Shown here one piece after another: positions 1 to 10,875 of a stretch of 64,000 nucleotides of DNA. Under the pieces are notes generated by a model. The model had not been told where the DNA came from. It saw nothing but the letters and a program-made list of their open reading frames with translations, and did not search any database. Position 1 is the first letter of the stretch. Each line of letters begins with the position of its first letter. Position numbers and translations under genes: made by a program. Origin of the DNA: Aphrocallistes beatrix (lineage: Eukaryota > Porifera > Hexactinellida > Sceptrulophora > Aphrocallistidae); NCBI GenBank assembly GCA_963281255.1, contig OY725489.1:1488001-1552000 (forward strand). Reading direction: 5' to 3'.

Positions 1-1700
1 CATTCTTCGAATAATTATATATTCAATTTTAATTGTTAGCATCAATTTGCACTTATATAGTAGTTATCATGAGTCAAATGCATACTTCCATATTTTCTAA
101 CCATTGGGCGGATCTCTGTATATCATTTTACAAATACATCACAATACTTTAATGGATCAAATATCCACATTACTGTAATAACACGTATATGTATCTATTC
201 TATTATGTACTAGTATATTATTGACCAATCAATCTTCAAGTCTAAGAGGTCAAAAATTCAGGGTGTTAAGAAATTGATGTCCTCTTTTTCAAACTCTAAG
301 ATCAAAATATAAATCAACGCCAAACAATAAATGATGTTTCCAATATATCTACAGATTGGTTCGATACGTTTTCTAATTCGACCTGGCAGACTCGATATTA
401 GTTTGTCCATAGGTATATGCGTACATATATGCGGTACTGTCACACTGTCGATGATCCGCTCCCATAATTGGTCCCTCTGGACCCTGCCATGGAGTGTCCC
501 CTCTTGCCATAGTTAGTTCTTCTTGTTAATTCTATGCAAAGTGGTGTTTAAGTAGTTATTAAGAATAATAAACGAACTTTTGGCTCGATTTGATGAAATA
601 TCCAAATTAGGATAGTACATAGATGTAATACCTTTTTCATAGAATCGGATTCGATCATCGGATATAATTTTCCAAGTATTCATACAATAATTAGCAAAAA
701 AATTTTCTTACTTGCCCATAGGATTTAGAGCACGAGTTAGTAGATAATTATTACATGTATTTTTCTAGCAATTATTATGTTTGCACTACTGATTGTATGA
801 GTAGTTTATTTATTAATATTTGTTGTGTAAAACTGTTCGTATAATTCTATCTCTATCATTTAACAAAGGTTAAACAAAGTGTATTGTGTGCAAGTCTTCT
901 AGAGAAGTGATCTGCGGAACGGGTGTAGCTAGCTCTGAATGACTGTTCGGGCACACGTCTAAATAGTATTGGTCAGGGCCGTAGCAAATGGTCAGGTTGG
1001 TCAGTTAATTTATCTTCAACCAAAGGTTTCCCAGTTGCAGTCAGATCTGGTTATTATGAGCAAATTCTTCATTTAGGCATATTGGTATGAATATCGAACA
1101 AACAATTACATTATGTTTTCCAAATTGACTTCGTATTCACATTGGATTTTGATTTGTTTGAGCTTGTGTATAATTATACCAATTTATATAATAAGTTAAT
1201 AACTAAACATTTTTTTAACCTGAGTGTAGCGACGGGGTCACAGATCCGAGGGGACAAAATTAGGGTGAACTCCTGGAACTACGATATTTGCACTATAAAA
1301 CAAACACAGGAATCGCCATTCATAATCAACGCTTTGATCTCATAATTAAAACAAAACAACAACGAACAAGTCTAATTATTGTAGTTCTTGTTATACGTAT
1401 GTTAATTAAAAGTTAATTTGTAACCGTTATATCATGGTACTCAACTTTGATTACACTCGATCTACAAGTTCACAACCGGCTTAACTTTCAAATAAATGGG
1501 CCAGCTATAGCATTGTATGGGTCATATATTCAATTATATTTATATTTGGTATAGCACGTAACCATACCATTAACCGATAAAAATAGCCTTGGCACCTATA
1601 GACAGTGAGTTTGATTTCCAAGTTATGTTAGGGGGTGAAATAAAACTTTCGCTCTCCTCTAGTTATTGAAGGAAGGATAAACCTTCGACAAATTATTGGT
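1..1700. other. AT-rich DNA without a recognisable gene
   Basis: No reading frame with family features, no tRNA-like fold and no clear terminal inverted repeats were seen. Short frames of 60-78 codons here are of the size expected by chance in AT-rich DNA. Around 975-1010 a segment reading roughly 'gggccgtagcaaatggtcagg' in two halves faintly recalls hAT-type ends but has no partner. Confidence 0.5.
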
Positions 1701-1777
1701 ATGGCCCTACCAACCCAACCGGAGCCTACACCAATGAAAATTACCACCATACAATTTTTTTGCCTTTGTGGAAAATA

Positions 1778-2767
1778 CAGGGTGTTTCATAAATTACAAG
1801 CGCGCTTCGCGCTTGCTTGCGCTGCGCGGCTGGCGGACACTTTGTGTCCGCCGGAGGCTCCCTTCGGTCGCCTGGAGTCACATTGGTTAATTATAAGGGA
1901 GATAACATCTCTAAATATGTCTGTCCTACTGTGCTAATCGATATCACTCGAAAAATCACCAAATTTGTGAATTTAAAAATTTTTTGATGCGTAATGATGA
2001 CGTCATAACAAAGTGATGAGTCATCATTTTTTGATAATAGTTGCATCATATGTGAGGTATGTTAGTACACAGATTCTATTAAAATTTCAGCCTTCTATCT
2101 CCTATAATGGCTGAGTTATGCCCGAATAACTGTGTTGCTTAACTTTTTAAAATGTGACAATGACGTCATAATTCCATGATGAGTTGACATTTTCGTCTGA
2201 GCTCAGAACTTACTGGAGCCATAGCCAAAAGACTCCCACATGCCAAAAATCAGCTTTCTGAGCCCGGCAGTCTCTTCAATCAATTCGTTACAGATATATA
2301 TATATATACACAAATAACAATCGAGTTTTAATAGTAAGGATGCACGAAACTTAATTGCTCTCACTTCACTTGTGATTGGAATAATATGATGATTTTAGTC
2401 ACATTTAGAAGAAAAACCTCTGTCATTTATGAAAAATAATAGAATAAGCATTTAGGTTAAGAATCAATTTATGTAAATAGTGGTTTGAGGATTGTTTTTG
2501 TAAACATTGTCATTACAGTACTCCCAAAGGAAAAAATCAGATGGGTGTTCAGATCCGCCATTCTCGCTGGGTTCCTACATAGGACTGAATTCTATGCTAG
2601 AATTCCACCATCTTTATCTTCCTATTTTTGTTATCTAACTCTTCCATTTCACTATTATACAAATGGCATTAAGTGCTAAACAAAATCCTAAAAAGAAGTG
2701 ATGGTTAGTCAAATACCTTCCGAGTAATATTAATTTATTTCGGTGATATAATCAATGAAACACCCTG
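1778..2767. mobile_element. mariner-type (IS630/Tc1) non-autonomous element
   Basis: The ends are inverted copies of CAGGGTGTTTCAT, each flanked by TA (1776-1777 and 2768-2769), the hallmark of Tc1/mariner transposition. No transposase is encoded. A GC-headed repeat (1795-2340) was inserted 17 bases inside the left end. A close relative with ends CAGGGTGTCTCAAAAG lies at 19723-20883. Confidence 0.75.
1795..2340 (+). repeat. GC-headed repeat, body A, copy 1
   Basis: The GC-rich head (about 1796-1880) contains strong hairpins, among them GGCGGACAC-TTT-GTGTCCGCC. The AT-rich body follows, with two TGACGTCA palindromes and a TGAGTCA site, then a TA microsatellite and the module AATCGAGTTTTAATAGTAAG. 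The arrangement suggests a non-autonomous rolling-circle (Helentron/HINE-like) element, but termini and target site are not proven. Further copies lie near 7.8, 24.7, 25.3, 26.0 and 26.5 kb, and head-only relatives with another body near 29.4, 42.3 and 54.8 kb. Confidence 0.7.
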
Positions 2768-3058
2768 TATATACGTACTAATGTGTATTAAGCGCTGAAT
2801 CACTATATATATAGTTGATTGAAGAAACTCTAAAGGGACAAAATATCACTTTTGTTATAAAGAGAAAAACTATTACAATGTTACAAAATTCAATATGTAT
2901 GTATATATGAAAGAAATCGAGTTTGACTTATCAATAAAATCTCTGATACTCAAAAGTCTAATATATAGATATAATTAGTCGTTATTAACCTAACTGAGCA
3001 CACTATGTATAATAATAAGAATAAAAATTAATCAAGATTCGAAGGGAAATGTACATAT

Positions 3059-6000
3059 TTAGTTGGCTAACTCTCCAAATTCATGAAGCTGAGAATTCAT
3101 CTGAGCAGCCATATTTTTTACAGCAATATTATCCATTAGATCATCTTCTGTTAACTCTTGAAAGGAAAATGGATCATATTTAGAAACTTCGAGATGCTGT
3201 AAAATTGCTTCCCTTTCGTATGTTTTGCCATGTTTAGTCAAGACTGGATCATGAAAAATTCTTTTAGTTAAAGGACACATAAGATGTGCATATTTGCTCA
3301 TAACTCCGGTTGAATGATCTTGCACTATTTTAGCTAGAATATCTGGTCTTAAATGCTTATTCGCCATTTCTTCAGTATAATCTTGCGCATTTTGGAAATA
3401 GAGATCTGGGTTATCATGATGTTCAATAGCTTTCACGCTATCTAGTGGGTCTGAATCATCTGGACACATAAGTAGCCCGAATAACTGATCGAAAATGTCC
3501 TTGACTCTGACTCCTTTAGTATACGATCTATCAATTATTGAATGGCATATTCTGCCAGCACTATTAATATTGCAATGATATATGGGAGTTACGAAGCGAA
3601 TGTGAGGAGGTAAATCAGGGTAGTCCTTAGTGAATTCTATGTAGAGGTGAAAAACTCCTTGACTGTAAGGGGTTTCTTCAGGACTGTTTATCAAAATATG
3701 CCAAAAAGCAATATCTTTTTCCATAGGAAATACTTCAAAGTAGGGATGCGGATTTTTTTGATAATGTGCTAACTCCTGGAATATCCTCTTAGTCGCCCCC
3801 TTATGAGGTCTCTGACCCAATTGTTTTTGCATGAAAGCTTGAGCAAGATAGAGCTCTGGTAGTATAGCCTTTTCTTTCAGTTTGTCAGGAACTATATGTT
3901 CTGGTTTGATATCAAATCCTACTTTTAACTTTTTCAAATTTATTGATTCGCATTTTTCAGCTGAAATTTTGGGCTTTTTGTTTTTTCTTATTGCCATTGT
4001 TAACATGGGTTCTTGTTCAAAGATTTGCATTATTTCTTTTGAAGACTTGGGTTGGAAGGAATAGCCACCTGATGCTTTAGCAATGAAGTGACTGAATACC
4101 TTTTCTCTACAGAGTAATACTGTATCCATGATGATATTATTTTTAATTAATAGCTCAACAACTTCATTTGGTTGTACTCGAGATCTATTATCTTCTCCAT
4201 CGGTTAAGCAGAGAATTCTTCTATTCGCAGATTTTGCAAGAGGATTCCTGACTTTAAATGTATTCAGCGAGTTAATTGCATAATATATTGCATCGTAGAT
4301 AGAAGTTCTCCCTTCTGCTTCAAAATTAGTGAATTGTTCAACAAATTCATAAAAATTCTCAGATAAAGGGAACTTTAGTTTAGGACTATGTCGAATATAT
4401 GTTAATCCAATAACATGCTTGAAATTATAAGCACTTGAACGATCTGAGAAAGCACTAAAGGCTTCAATAACTGAGGTGAATTTTGATTTGTCATCGAAAT
4501 AATCTTCCAGCATTGAACCACTTGTATCAAGTAAAACCATTATGATTTCTTCAGGTTCTCTAGTTAAAACCTTTACTAACTCTTGTTTTTTAGCTGAAGC
4601 AGTTGGCTCAGGAATCATACAAGGCGGAGGAGCACCTCTTATCTTCATATCCAATTCATCAGCATAAGTGCTACCTGTTAGCCCTTCTACAAGATTTAGA
4701 AATATTATTTGGTTATTGAGCTTGTTTCTTGCTCGAAAAACTCCAATCCTATCATTGGCTAATGGTATCATGATATTTAGCGCGCATCGTCGGCTCTTTA
4801 ATTCTAAAGGATAGAAAACCATTAGTGGAAAATACTTTTGGACAACTTCTCTCAATTTACCCCAGTGAGGAGTCAAATCCTCAGTATACGAAGGTAAATC
4901 AACATCTTTCCAGACCAGGCAAGTTAAAGTATTAAAAGATGTGGTCATTCTCTTATAATTAGATAATATGGTAACAATTTTTTCATTTGTTTCCATCACG
5001 CTTGACCTATCAACTATGTGTTTTACATTATCTGGGTCTGTTATCTGAACTGGATCGTTCATCTTTTTGTTTGTAATTGAACAAACTAAATCAAATTCAT
5101 CAAATGTTTCCGTTTTCGAGTGAAACTCCTTCGATTCTATGATAAAAAATGCCCAAAACAAGTTTGAATATTCTGTTGCTAAAATTTCATTAAACGTTCT
5201 CTGTGCTCTTTGTTTTGAAACTTTGGGTTTCATCACTTCAAAAAGTTTGAACAAGACCTCTGTGATAGCGACTGTATGGGGGAGAGTGATGGCTTCATTC
5301 GAAAAAACTATGTTTAATGAGTGTATCAATGGAGGACAACCTGAGAGACTCCGTATATGTCCAAGAACATTGAAATGCATTCGTTCTTTTTGTTCCGGTA
5401 AGTTCATCCAGTTCGAAATCGAGAAAATACAACTATAAAATAAGCTAATGCCATACTTTCCTTGATAATTGCTCCAAGTTGGTTCGTAGAGATTATGGTT
5501 AAAGTTGTTCTCAATATCCAGTGTCCAAAATTCATCTTGTACAATCAGCTCTAACTCGTCTTCATGTTTTATGCCTAGATGGCATAACTCTATGTCATTC
5601 ATCGCGTATAGAGGATCTCCTTCATTTTTTAAGTGGAAAAGGTGCAATGGGATTCCGGTTATATTTTGAATTTCACTCAACAATTCGAAATAAGATGTCT
5701 TAGTGCAGTCTGTTTGAAATGTGATTTCAAAATTTGTATTATTTTCTTTCAGAGTTATGAGGTCATTTCCTCTTTCCAACTGTTTTATTGTATTAACCCT
5801 ACGCTGGTAATCTGAAAAGATTTTCCATCTAGGGATGGCGTATATAAATGGTTTCTCAAGCTTGTCTAGACGCCATTCTGTGAGTTTTTTGATGTAACTA
5901 ATAGGTTTGCAGGCTAGCGGGTACCCTTCAATTGAATACAATTCGATAGTTAGATCTCCTCCCAATTCTCCTTGTTCTATCTGACATATCGTGTTGATCA

Positions 6001-6112
6001 AATCACAATAATGTAATCTTGTTGAATCTAATGGAGGAGTGCACCTTTCAGGTGGATTAAGAGTAGTAAACAGTTTATAGTGAATTTCTAACTTCTTTTT
6101 ATCATATTGACC
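3059..6112 (-). CDS. VWA / E2 ubiquitin-conjugating / U-box fusion protein, 3' exon
   Basis: This is an open frame of more than 1010 codons. Counting from the TTG at 6001 as residue 1: residues about 80-155 look like a ubiquitin-like beta-grasp fold. Residues about 303-345 resemble a U-box start (MNDPV). Residues about 485-660 are a von Willebrand A domain with MIDAS DTSGSM (492-497), Thr566 and Asp601 in LTDGED. Residues about 735-895 are an E2 (UBC) fold with candidate catalytic Cys819 in GRICHS. Residues about 903-975 are a U-box (MCPLTKRIFHDPV). Family knowledge says E2 carries ubiquitin as a thioester and U-boxes bind E2s, so the protein may act as an E2-E3 in one chain. The canonical HPN motif reads HCN (809-811). 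The TTG is not a credible start: the frame runs on upstream without a stop to a good acceptor (TTTTACAG, exon from 6112), so earlier exons are missing. Stop TAA is at 3059-3061. I see no AATAAA on this strand in the next 180 bases. Confidence 0.85.
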   Translation of the reverse strand, partial: GQYDKKKLEIHYKLFTTLNPPERCTPPLDSTRLHYCDLINTICQIEQGELGGDLTIELYSIEGYPLACKPISYIKKLTEWRLDKLEKPFIYAIPRWKIFSDYQRRVNTIKQLERGNDLITLKENNTNFEITFQTDCTKTSYFELLSEIQNITGIPLHLFHLKNEGDPLYAMNDIELCHLGIKHEDELELIVQDEFWTLDIENNFNHNLYEPTWSNYQGKYGISLFYSCIFSISNWMNLPEQKERMHFNVLGHIRSLSGCPPLIHSLNIVFSNEAITLPHTVAITEVLFKLFEVMKPKVSKQRAQRTFNEILATEYSNLFWAFFIIESKEFHSKTETFDEFDLVCSITNKKMNDPVQITDPDNVKHIVDRSSVMETNEKIVTILSNYKRMTTSFNTLTCLVWKDVDLPSYTEDLTPHWGKLREVVQKYFPLMVFYPLELKSRRCALNIMIPLANDRIGVFRARNKLNNQIIFLNLVEGLTGSTYADELDMKIRGAPPPCMIPEPTASAKKQELVKVLTREPEEIIMVLLDTSGSMLEDYFDDKSKFTSVIEAFSAFSDRSSAYNFKHVIGLTYIRHSPKLKFPLSENFYEFVEQFTNFEAEGRTSIYDAIYYAINSLNTFKVRNPLAKSANRRILCLTDGEDNRSRVQPNEVVELLIKNNIIMDTVLLCREKVFSHFIAKASGGYSFQPKSSKEIMQIFEQEPMLTMAIRKNKKPKISAEKCESINLKKLKVGFDIKPEHIVPDKLKEKAILPELYLAQAFMQKQLGQRPHKGATKRIFQELAHYQKNPHPYFEVFPMEKDIAFWHILINSPEETPYSQGVFHLYIEFTKDYPDLPPHIRFVTPIYHCNINSAGRICHSIIDRSYTKGVRVKDIFDQLFGLLMCPDDSDPLDSVKAIEHHDNPDLYFQNAQDYTEEMANKHLRPDILAKIVQDHSTGVMSKYAHLMCPLTKRIFHDPVLTKHGKTYEREAILQHLEVSKYDPFSFQELTEDDLMDNIAVKNMAAQMNSQLHEFGELAN

Positions 6113-7090
6113 CTGTAAAAGATTTGATTACACTATATATATTACAATCATATCATAATCTTCCTATTTTTGTAATAAAATCTATTCTTGCCTAATACCA
6201 AGGAATTATCTAGGAGCGCGAGACGCTCCTTTAGGCGTATGATTTTAAGCTGCAAAGTGTTTAGGAGCGTAGAAATCCAGAAAAATACCCAATTTACCCA
6301 ATATTATAATGTCATTTAGCGATTTAGGCGTATGAAAATTTAGAAATTTTAGATTAGGTGCATATCTCTGGAAGGCTGTATAATACCCTACCTAATACAT
6401 ATATCATTTACTCATATTAGATCAAATATTTATTGTCATACATATGCACAAATGTTTTGATGAAGAATAGTTTAAAATATGCTCTACATAATCTGCGCCA
6501 GGTAGGGATTTTCGCAAAGTAGGAATTCCTTATTTTCGCAGAAAATTTGGAATAATATTCATACATTAAATACGCTCATCCACATGCGAAAGCAGATGAT
6601 AACTAAAAAAGTATTTCTATTTTTGTGGTATTCTACAAAGTGTTCACTGATCTCTTTTCGCACCGAGGAAATAACTGTAAATGTAAAAATTAAATATACA
6701 GGTTCTAATCCTGCAAATCACCAATCTCATTACTTATCTACAATCTGAATTTTCTGTAACAAAATACACATAATCATAGCTTGAAACTGGTGTTATAAAA
6801 TGACATTGGTGGTATTCTGCGCAAATAAACGTTGTATTAAGTGGTTATTAATGAGGTTCGACTGTTGGAGAGCTGAAGTAATAGTAAAAACAAAATATCT
6901 ACAACCTCAGCTAACATTAGTCTTTGAGATTTTACTTATATCTTTAAACAAAACTGGTGTTAAAATATGAATATATACTTATAAACACCGGAAATGATGA
7001 GATTTTGCTAAAAGAGAGATCCTACATGTGAAATTTGGTAAAAATCGGACTGTTAGAATTCGCAGTAGCGGGTGTACGGACATACATACA
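6113..7090. other. probable intron / upstream DNA of the VWA-E2-U-box gene
   Basis: The sequence just upstream of 6112 (minus sense) is a pyrimidine-containing intron end closing in TTTTACAG. The rest is AT-rich without a supported coding exon; the missing 5' exons must be short or lie further up. Around 6205-6360 a loosely repeated 'gcgatttaggcgtatg'-like phrase occurs twice. Confidence 0.45.
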
Positions 7091-7092
7091 TA

Positions 7093-7440
7093 TAGGGCAT
7101 TAGTTGATCCTCAAAAAAAAGATCTAGATCCAGATCCCGATCCTAACTTATAAAAGGATCTTCGATCCGATCACGATCCCCAAAAAGATCCTTTCAATAA
7201 TAGTCAGAGGACTATCATTTTTAGTATAGCTCCTGTAAAAAGATGACTTATGGCATGAACGGCGTGCAATGTCCGTCCGCCTGTGGCGTACCATAAAACA
7301 CATTAAAATATTTAATAAACCTAAATTTCAACACTTTCACCTGCAACTTGGGAATTATAAAGAAAAAGGATCGGAATGAATTCAGTAAAAGTTTCGATCC
7401 GATCTCGATCCTCAAAAAAAGGATTGCGATCCGGATCTTT
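7093..7440. repeat. GATC-rich repeat, partial copy
   Basis: It begins AGGGCATTAG and is packed with ggatc/gatcc words that form overlapping palindromes. A longer copy lies at 37437-37923 (and 60674-61160), where the right end mirrors the left as TAATGCCCT, which suggests a terminal inverted repeat element. This copy lacks that end and runs into the repeat at 7443. Confidence 0.6.
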
Positions 7441-7442
7441 CG

Positions 7443-7735
7443 AATAATGTCATCATTTGATATACTGTGTGACATAAATGATGTTTATGGTAACTGTTGG
7501 TTTGTCTAAGTACAAAGGTTTTCTGAATTAGCAGCTTGACTTTTCGATTTCCCACAATACTCAGCAGAAATTTATCTAATTTATCCACAAAGCCATTCCC
7601 TAGCATATTTTGCATATTTAAACACAATCAATTCATTATTTCGTATAGACCAATCATGATTAATGGTTATATATTAATTTAAAACCTTCTAATATGTTTT
7701 ACTTCAAGTAATAGTAACTTTTCGCATGGTGTCGG
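7443..7735 (-). repeat. dispersed repeat with a conserved reading frame, copy 1
   Basis: On the minus strand this matches 28025-28320 closely, with only about six or seven differences over 150 bases compared. Both copies keep a frame with DKLDKFLL, then GNRKVKLLIQKT, then LRQTNSYHKH. The protein is not one I recognise. Differences include amino-acid changes, so it may be either a transposon gene piece or a decaying exon copy. Confidence 0.55.
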
Positions 7736-7785
7736 GCATGATGATATTCCCCCTTTTTTAGAATTGTTTAACTTCCATTATACTT

Positions 7786-8225
7786 ATATACAAGCACTTC
7801 GCTTGTTTGCGCTGCGCGGCTGGCGGACACCTTGTGGGCGCCTGTGGTCACCATTGATTAATTATATGGGGGATAACATCTCTAAATACGTCTGTCCTAC
7901 TGTTATAATCGATATCGCACGAAAAATCACAAAATTTGTCAATTTTTAAAATTTTGATGCGTAATGACGACGTCATAACAGAGTGATGAGTCATCATTTT
8001 TGGATGATAGTTGTATTATATGTGTAGTATATTAATATACACATTCTATTAAACTATAGCTCAAAGTGAGCAGGGCATAACTAGTTCTAGTTTCACAGTG
8101 CCTTATAGGATCTTGATCAAATTTGAAACAGAACATTTTATGAGTGAGGTAGCTTTATGTTATCTTAATATCTAACACCTCCCGATTAAAACCACGTGAC
8201 AATGATGATGCAAAAAATGGACATT
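7786..8225 (+). repeat. GC-headed repeat, copy 2, joined to an inverted 185-bp unit
   Basis: The head (7789-7850) reads like copy 1 but is shorter (CTTGTGGGCGCCTG). A body-A start follows with TGACGTCA near 7970. From about 8041 the sequence switches to the reverse complement of the 185-bp unit that forms the tandem array at 10876-11860. Confidence 0.6.
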
Positions 8226-8589
8226 TCTATTTAACTCACTATAGCTAGTGAGCAATGTGCAACTATTGAATTGATTACTGACTAACAATATAACACATTT
8301 AGATTATTCTATAGCTTCTAATTTCACAATACGCTATCCTAATGTATGTCAAGGCTAATCCTTGTATAAGTAAATATCGTTAACCAACATTTTCATCCAA
8401 AATGATCAATTAATTTGGTTTGTGATCCAATTTGTATGCTTCCAACTTCTTTCACCTGTATTTCCGGTTGAAAATGATCTCTAAACAATCTCAGGTAAAT
8501 CCTAGTCTCTGTCAGGTTATGAGAAGAATGTTTCTCATTGAACCCATACCCTGAAAGTTTCATCTAACATTTGCTTTCATCTTTGTAGA

Positions 8590-9190
8590 CAAAATGTCAG
8601 TACCTAGGATCTGTGCTGCTAAGAATATTTCTAAGTCAGTACCCCAAGATCCTAATCAGTCCATCAAGCTTATTTTGAGATATTCTTCTATTGTGTTGCA
8701 ACGCGCTTCGGTAGCAAATCATTTCGAGCGTTACAATACTTCGAGCATGTTTCTCTATATTCTCCTTTCATTTTTTGTATTAAGAGCCCTCTTAATTGTT
8801 GGTGATAGCTATCTGTCCCTGCAATTACGTAAGACAGTGATCTAAATAGGCCATTGCCATCTGGTGAGATTCTGTTCTCTCTAGAAGGTATTAGCTGTCG
8901 AATTTCCAGGGATTTTTCAATAGCTTCGTTCTTATACAAAACACCCTTTGTATACGTCATTTGCAGAAATTTGCGTTTTTCTTTCTGCCAGCTTTGTGTT
9001 ACTGGCTTGAAATTTCCGTGATAAAAAATGTAATCCCTTCAACGGAGATAGGTTCGTCATCAAGGCTATCATCATAATGCATTGCTCCATTTTTTCCATT
9101 CATCTTTTCACCTATGACAGTACTTTTAAAAGATAGTTGGGTACTGACTATGTCTTGCCACATGTCATTGTTAAACCTGGATTTTGACAT
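8590..9190 (-). pseudogene. broken OTU-family cysteine protease gene
   Basis: On the minus strand, motifs appear in the expected order for an OTU deubiquitinase. There is an N-terminal leader (VTQSWQKEK near 8985-9010), then YTKGVLYKNEAIEKSLEIRQL, then the catalytic motif region ISPDGNGLFRSLSY (about 8850-8895), and then WGTDLEIFLAAQ with an IYVY-like strand (about 8590-8660). The family motif is DGNC-F/L-R, so the nucleophilic Cys is Gly here. The frame is interrupted near 9005 and again after about 8688 by a stop. A second OTU piece lies at 40225-40557 in a transposon setting, so this may be transposon-borne rather than a host gene. It is non-functional as read. Confidence 0.7.
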
Positions 9191-9459
9191 GTGTTAGGAT
9201 TTTACTTTTCTGAGTACATCAGTTGAATGCAAAGAATTAAAGTTACCATGTTTCGCAGCAGTAAAAATGTCAGGTTCAGTGAACAGAGAATAATGGAAAT
9301 TTGAAACACTTTTATTCTGAGTTGTTCTGATATAGTTTCCCTTCTCTCGCCTGCTAAATGACGGCTTTGTGATACTGATTCGCGAAATAATCTATTGAAA
9401 TTGCATTCTGGTTCTAATTTGTTCTTAATTTCAAAAAACGATTCTTAACCATTCATGCA

Positions 9460-9904
9460 CAGGGATGGTGAAAATGCTGTTAACAGCCACTTTGGCTGTT
9501 TGCTGTTAACAGCTCACAATTGGCTGTTAACAGCTACAATTTCCAAACAATTAACAGTCTAGCTCTGCTGTTATTTGAGCTTTTAAAGCAAATTTATTTG
9601 CTGTTAACAGCCCAATTCGAGCTGTTAACAGCCCAATTTGAGCTGTTAACAGTCCGATTTGAGCTGTTAACAGCCCAATTTGAGCTGTTAACAGTCCGAT
9701 TTGAGCTGTTAACAGCAAATTTAAAGCTATATGGTTCTGTTTATATTCGTATATTTTTGAATAATTTATCTCAAATTTGGCGAATATAAATAGATAGAGA
9801 CATAGTATATAAATTAAAATTTTGCGATAGCTGTTAACAGCCACAATTTTGTGTTGGCTGTTAACAGCTGCTAGCTGTTAACAGCTTAGCTGTTTCCATC
9901 CCTG
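9460..9904. mobile_element. hAT-type MITE filled with GCTGTTAACAGC palindromes
   Basis: Ends CAGGGATGG and CCATCCCTG are flanked by a perfect 8-bp duplication TTCATGCA (9452-9459 and 9905-9912), as hAT transposition leaves. The interior holds twelve occurrences of GCTGTTAACAG, ten of them the full 12-base palindrome, partly at a 21-base period (9600-9716). Open frames on both strands (LLTAQFELL-like) are a by-product of this repeat. Confidence 0.85.
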
Positions 9905-9912
9905 TTCATGCA

Positions 9913-10875
9913 TTATTAATGAATCTCGCCTTGTTCAATCTCATGGGTTGAATCATTCCTATTTGATAAGTTAGCATCATCACGAAAATTATTTTCTGCT
10001 AATAGACATATACTTACAAAATCTGAAAAAACTTCACACGGTAGATCAGAAAATTTAATACTTATAGGTAAGGATGTAGTGATAAAATTTGTTTGAACCT
10101 GTGATTGAATGTTGTATCTGTTGTTGCGCCATGTGTTCATATGCTTTGCTCGTAGTTCTAGACGATTTCGACCATATACCATTTTGCGAGCTTTCCCCAA
10201 AAACCAAACGGATTACGCCAATTTCTAGTCATGTTAAGATTTTCCAGTACAGTGAATTTACGCAATTCAAATTTCGATAAAGCATTTAGTATCTTCGAAG
10301 GTAGATTCTGAGACAAATGATAAATTTGTTGTTACCATTTTCTAAAATTTTTAAAAAAAATTTTAAAAAAATCTATTCAGCTGTGATGGAAACCCTAAGA
10401 ATAAAAAGTGACCATTCGAGTAATCTGCACACATCAAATGAACCAAATCGATTTGTTAACAATGAATTGTATAAGTAGCAAATAGTGATTTTAGATAGTC
10501 TTATCATTTAAATATTACTACAAGTATAGTATTTTGAAAATATTTTCATTCGAAACCATATTACATTTATTTTCGCATTGGTTAATCACAAGTGATATCA
10601 ATTAATTAGTTATATTATATTAGTACATATTCATCATCATCCGCGTAAAACTAAGTTTTGGTTTCACTGGATGTTAATCTTAGCTCTGTGGTGAATTCAT
10701 AAATTTGTTGGACAATAATCGTAAACAGGTTTGACCAAGACTCGAAATCATCGCATTAAACTGTATGGATTCCAGGTTTCCTCTGTACATTGAAATTCCA
10801 GAAGATCGGAGGCACTATTATTAATTTGTAAAATTTAATATTATGAATTACCACTTATAGTATATTCTATTTATG
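9913..10875. other. AT-rich DNA without a recognisable gene
   Basis: Short frames here (up to 94 codons) show no family features. Between about 10350 and 10375 there is a poly-A/T run. Nothing else was identified. Confidence 0.4.

Noticed and set aside
9520-9844. LLTAQFELL/LLTAQIGLL repeat proteins on both strands
   Set aside because: The frame arises from the palindromic GCTGTTAACAG repeat, readable on both strands.
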